64,000 nt of DNA from a virus. Below the pieces are notes generated by a model, which was not told where the DNA came from, ran no database searches, and saw nothing but the letters and a program-made list of their open reading frames with translations. The stretch covers positions 62,001-126,000 of IMG/VR virus record IMGVR_UViG_3300008266_000014, one strand, 5' to 3'. Below are positions 62,887 through 64,000 of this stretch, in pieces (position 1 is the stretch's first letter; each line of letters opens with the position of its first letter). Position numbers and translations under genes: made by a program.

Positions 62887-63434
62887 AAAACTTTTCTCAT
62901 TTCATTGAGGAAAAAGATAATCTAGTACTAGAACCTCTTCCATACAAAGACACTGATTTAAAGGGTGTTATGAGTAAAGAGACGCTAGATTATCATTACA
63001 GCACACTTGCAGCAGGGTATGTAAAGAGATTCAATCAGGGAAAAGGTGATCCTAAGTTCAACACAGCAGGAGCATATCTTCACAACTTGTTCTTTCCTCA
63101 GTTGAAACCTCCAGTTGATGATAATATGCCAGAAGGATCCAGTGACGCTCTGATCAAAAGTGCTTTTGGGTCGTTTCAAAAGTTCCAAGAAGAGATCAAA
63201 AAAATTGCAATGAAGATTCAAGGATCGGGGTGGGTCTATATGGATACGTCTGGAAAAATTAAAACGATCGTAAACCACGAGGTTGTTCCAAACATCGCAC
63301 TGATTATTGATTGGTGGGAGCATGCCTGGGCTCTTGACTACCAAGCTGATAAGGAAAAGTATCTCGATAACATCTGGAAAGTTATCGACTGGAAAGTTGT
63401 CAATGACAGAATAAATAATGAAAGATCTACTTAA
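62883..63434 (+). CDS. Fe/Mn superoxide dismutase with a capsid-targeting-like tag
   Basis: 183 aa. All four metal ligands of the Fe/Mn family are present: His38 (DYHY), His67 (YLHN), Asp143 and His147 (DWWEHAW), and Tyr46 of AGYV for the gateway. The KHH pair after the first ligand is replaced by Leu-Ala and the second-shell Gln appears to be His132, so metal choice is uncertain. The first ten residues MKNFSHFIEE lie before the normal domain start and match the form of the T4 internal-protein targeting peptide MKTYQEFIAE. Removal by gp21 would leave a standard enzyme. Dismutation inside the virion is the inference. Confidence 0.88.
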   Translation: MKNFSHFIEEKDNLVLEPLPYKDTDLKGVMSKETLDYHYSTLAAGYVKRFNQGKGDPKFNTAGAYLHNLFFPQLKPPVDDNMPEGSSDALIKSAFGSFQKFQEEIKKIAMKIQGSGWVYMDTSGKIKTIVNHEVVPNIALIIDWWEHAWALDYQADKEKYLDNIWKVIDWKVVNDRINNERST

Positions 63435-63672
63435 GTTCCTTCCTCAGGTACTGCAAGCGTTACCTGAAGTAATCAAGTACATAAAATACATTCCAGTTCT
63501 AATGGTCCTTGCTGGCATTGGATATGGGGTGTATATGTTTTTCTTAAATTACAAAGATCCCTACAAGTGTTACAACAACCAGCTTTTTGAACAAAAAAGC
63601 ATTCTATCCAATGTTTATATTTTTAACGGCGATACGTGTATAGATAACTCAGAAACCATACAAAAAGAATAA
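63418..63672 (+). CDS. Small single-span membrane protein
   Basis: 84 aa, overlapping the dismutase end by 17 bases. Helical amphipathic start (LLKFLPQVLQALPEVIKYIKYI), one span (VLMVLAGIGYGVYMFFLNY) and a polar end with two Cys. No family recognised. Confidence 0.6.
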   Translation: MKDLLKFLPQVLQALPEVIKYIKYIPVLMVLAGIGYGVYMFFLNYKDPYKCYNNQLFEQKSILSNVYIFNGDTCIDNSETIQKE

Positions 63673-63888
63673 ATGTCAGAAGACAATAAAGATGTAAAAA
63701 ATGAACTCAAGAAGTTCAAACCAAAGAAAAACAAAATAACAGTTCCCGCTGAGTTTTTAGATAATGCAAAGAGTTATGAGGACAAGCTAGTACTGGTCCA
63801 ACACCTGACTGAGAGGGAGAAGGGTAGAGTTTTGTTGATCATAAAATCAATGTTAAAAGATGCTGTAAGTAAGAAAAACAAAGTATAG
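63673..63888 (+). CDS. Small basic hypothetical protein
   Basis: 71 aa, starting right after the previous stop. Lys-rich start, then ITVPAEFLDNAKSYEDKLVLVQHLTEREKGRVLLIIKSMLK. No family recognised; the tail resembles short DNA- or protein-binding helices. Confidence 0.55.
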   Translation: MSEDNKDVKNELKKFKPKKNKITVPAEFLDNAKSYEDKLVLVQHLTEREKGRVLLIIKSMLKDAVSKKNKV

Positions 63889-63896
63889 GGTATAAA

Positions 63897-64000
63897 ATGT
63901 TTGATAATGATTCTATTGGATTCCAGAGGTTTTATGATGTTCTACCCAACAAAGATCATAATGAGTGTTATCAAAAATTAATTAATGGTTCTTGGAATTT
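63897..64000 (+). CDS. Partial gene at the window edge
   Basis: Open frame of 34 codons running off the end (MFDNDSIGFQRFYDVLPNKDHNECYQKLINGSWNF). FYDVLP and GSWNF resemble the start of phage 2OG-Fe(II) oxygenases, but the diagnostic part is missing. It might also be another gene altogether. Confidence 0.5.
   Translation, partial: MFDNDSIGFQRFYDVLPNKDHNECYQKLINGSWN

Noticed and set aside
1-64000. CRISPR arrays, insertion sequences or integrase/attachment sites
   Set aside because: No spaced direct repeats, transposase or integrase was seen; gene content fits a lytic T4-like phage.

Overview
The window is a stretch of a T4-like myovirus genome (class Caudoviricetes), most similar in gene content and order to the marine 'exo-T-even' and cyanophage-type T4-like phages. 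All recognisable genes lie on the + strand, tightly packed, often with ATGA/GTGA overlaps. The T4 core is unmistakable: head genes 21-22-23, uvsY, uvsW, 55, 47, 46, the replisome (45, 44, 62, regA, 43, uvsX, 41, 61), plus phoH, hsp20, thyX, nrdA, peptide deformylase and nine tRNA genes. No photosystem genes are seen, so a heterotrophic (probably marine) Gram-negative host is my inference; the host cannot be fixed from the sequence.

Layout. 1-3.7 kb: prohead protease, scaffold and major capsid protein behind late promoters, then a tail-tube-like protein. 3.7-9.4 kb: recombination/late transcription block (uvsY, uvsW, Sm-like protein, gp55, gp47, gp46). 9.4-31 kb: accessory region with deformylase, a 7-deazaguanine pathway (QueE, QueD, FolE and a DpdA/TGT-like enzyme), several Fe(II)/2-oxoglutarate oxygenases, small membrane or exported proteins, tRNAs, two large RNA-structure candidates around tRNA-Asn, a D-Ala-D-Ala carboxypeptidase, a SET-domain protein, HNH and nuclease-like genes, then the clamp and clamp loader, RegA and dCMP deaminase. 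31-42 kb: PhoH, Hsp20, a second Sm-like protein, DNA polymerase, UvsX, helicase, two HExxH proteins and a ClpP-like protease. 42-54.5 kb: a long late operon of presumed virion proteins, including a HicA-like fusion, a Dps, and two large repeat proteins, ending in structural proteins with a spanin pair. 54.5-56.6 kb: endolysin and holin-like membrane proteins. 56.7-64 kb: primase, ThyX, NrdA, a Rieske oxygenase, an amidotransferase and a superoxide dismutase.

How the genes fit together. Nucleotide genes (ThyX, NrdA, dCMP deaminase, dUTPase/dCTP deaminase-like, FolE) supply DNA synthesis by the replisome. QueE/QueD/FolE plus the transglycosylase-like protein point to 7-deazaguanine modification of phage DNA. 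gp55 and the sliding clamp should drive the TATAAATA-type late promoters found before genes 22, 23 and the 42-kb operon. The strongest unexplained signal is a set of unrelated proteins that begin with short peptides like the capsid-targeting sequence of T4 internal proteins and end in a gp21-type (L/I)xE site. One is a superoxide dismutase with all four metal ligands, whose 10-residue tag lies just ahead of the normal domain start. This suggests enzymes packaged in the capsid, with a Dps made from the same late operon. RNA-level signals include anti-Shine-Dalgarno elements placed between the -10 box and start site of uvsY and gene 61, a possible RNA switch before the endolysin, and structured RNAs flanking tRNA-Asn.
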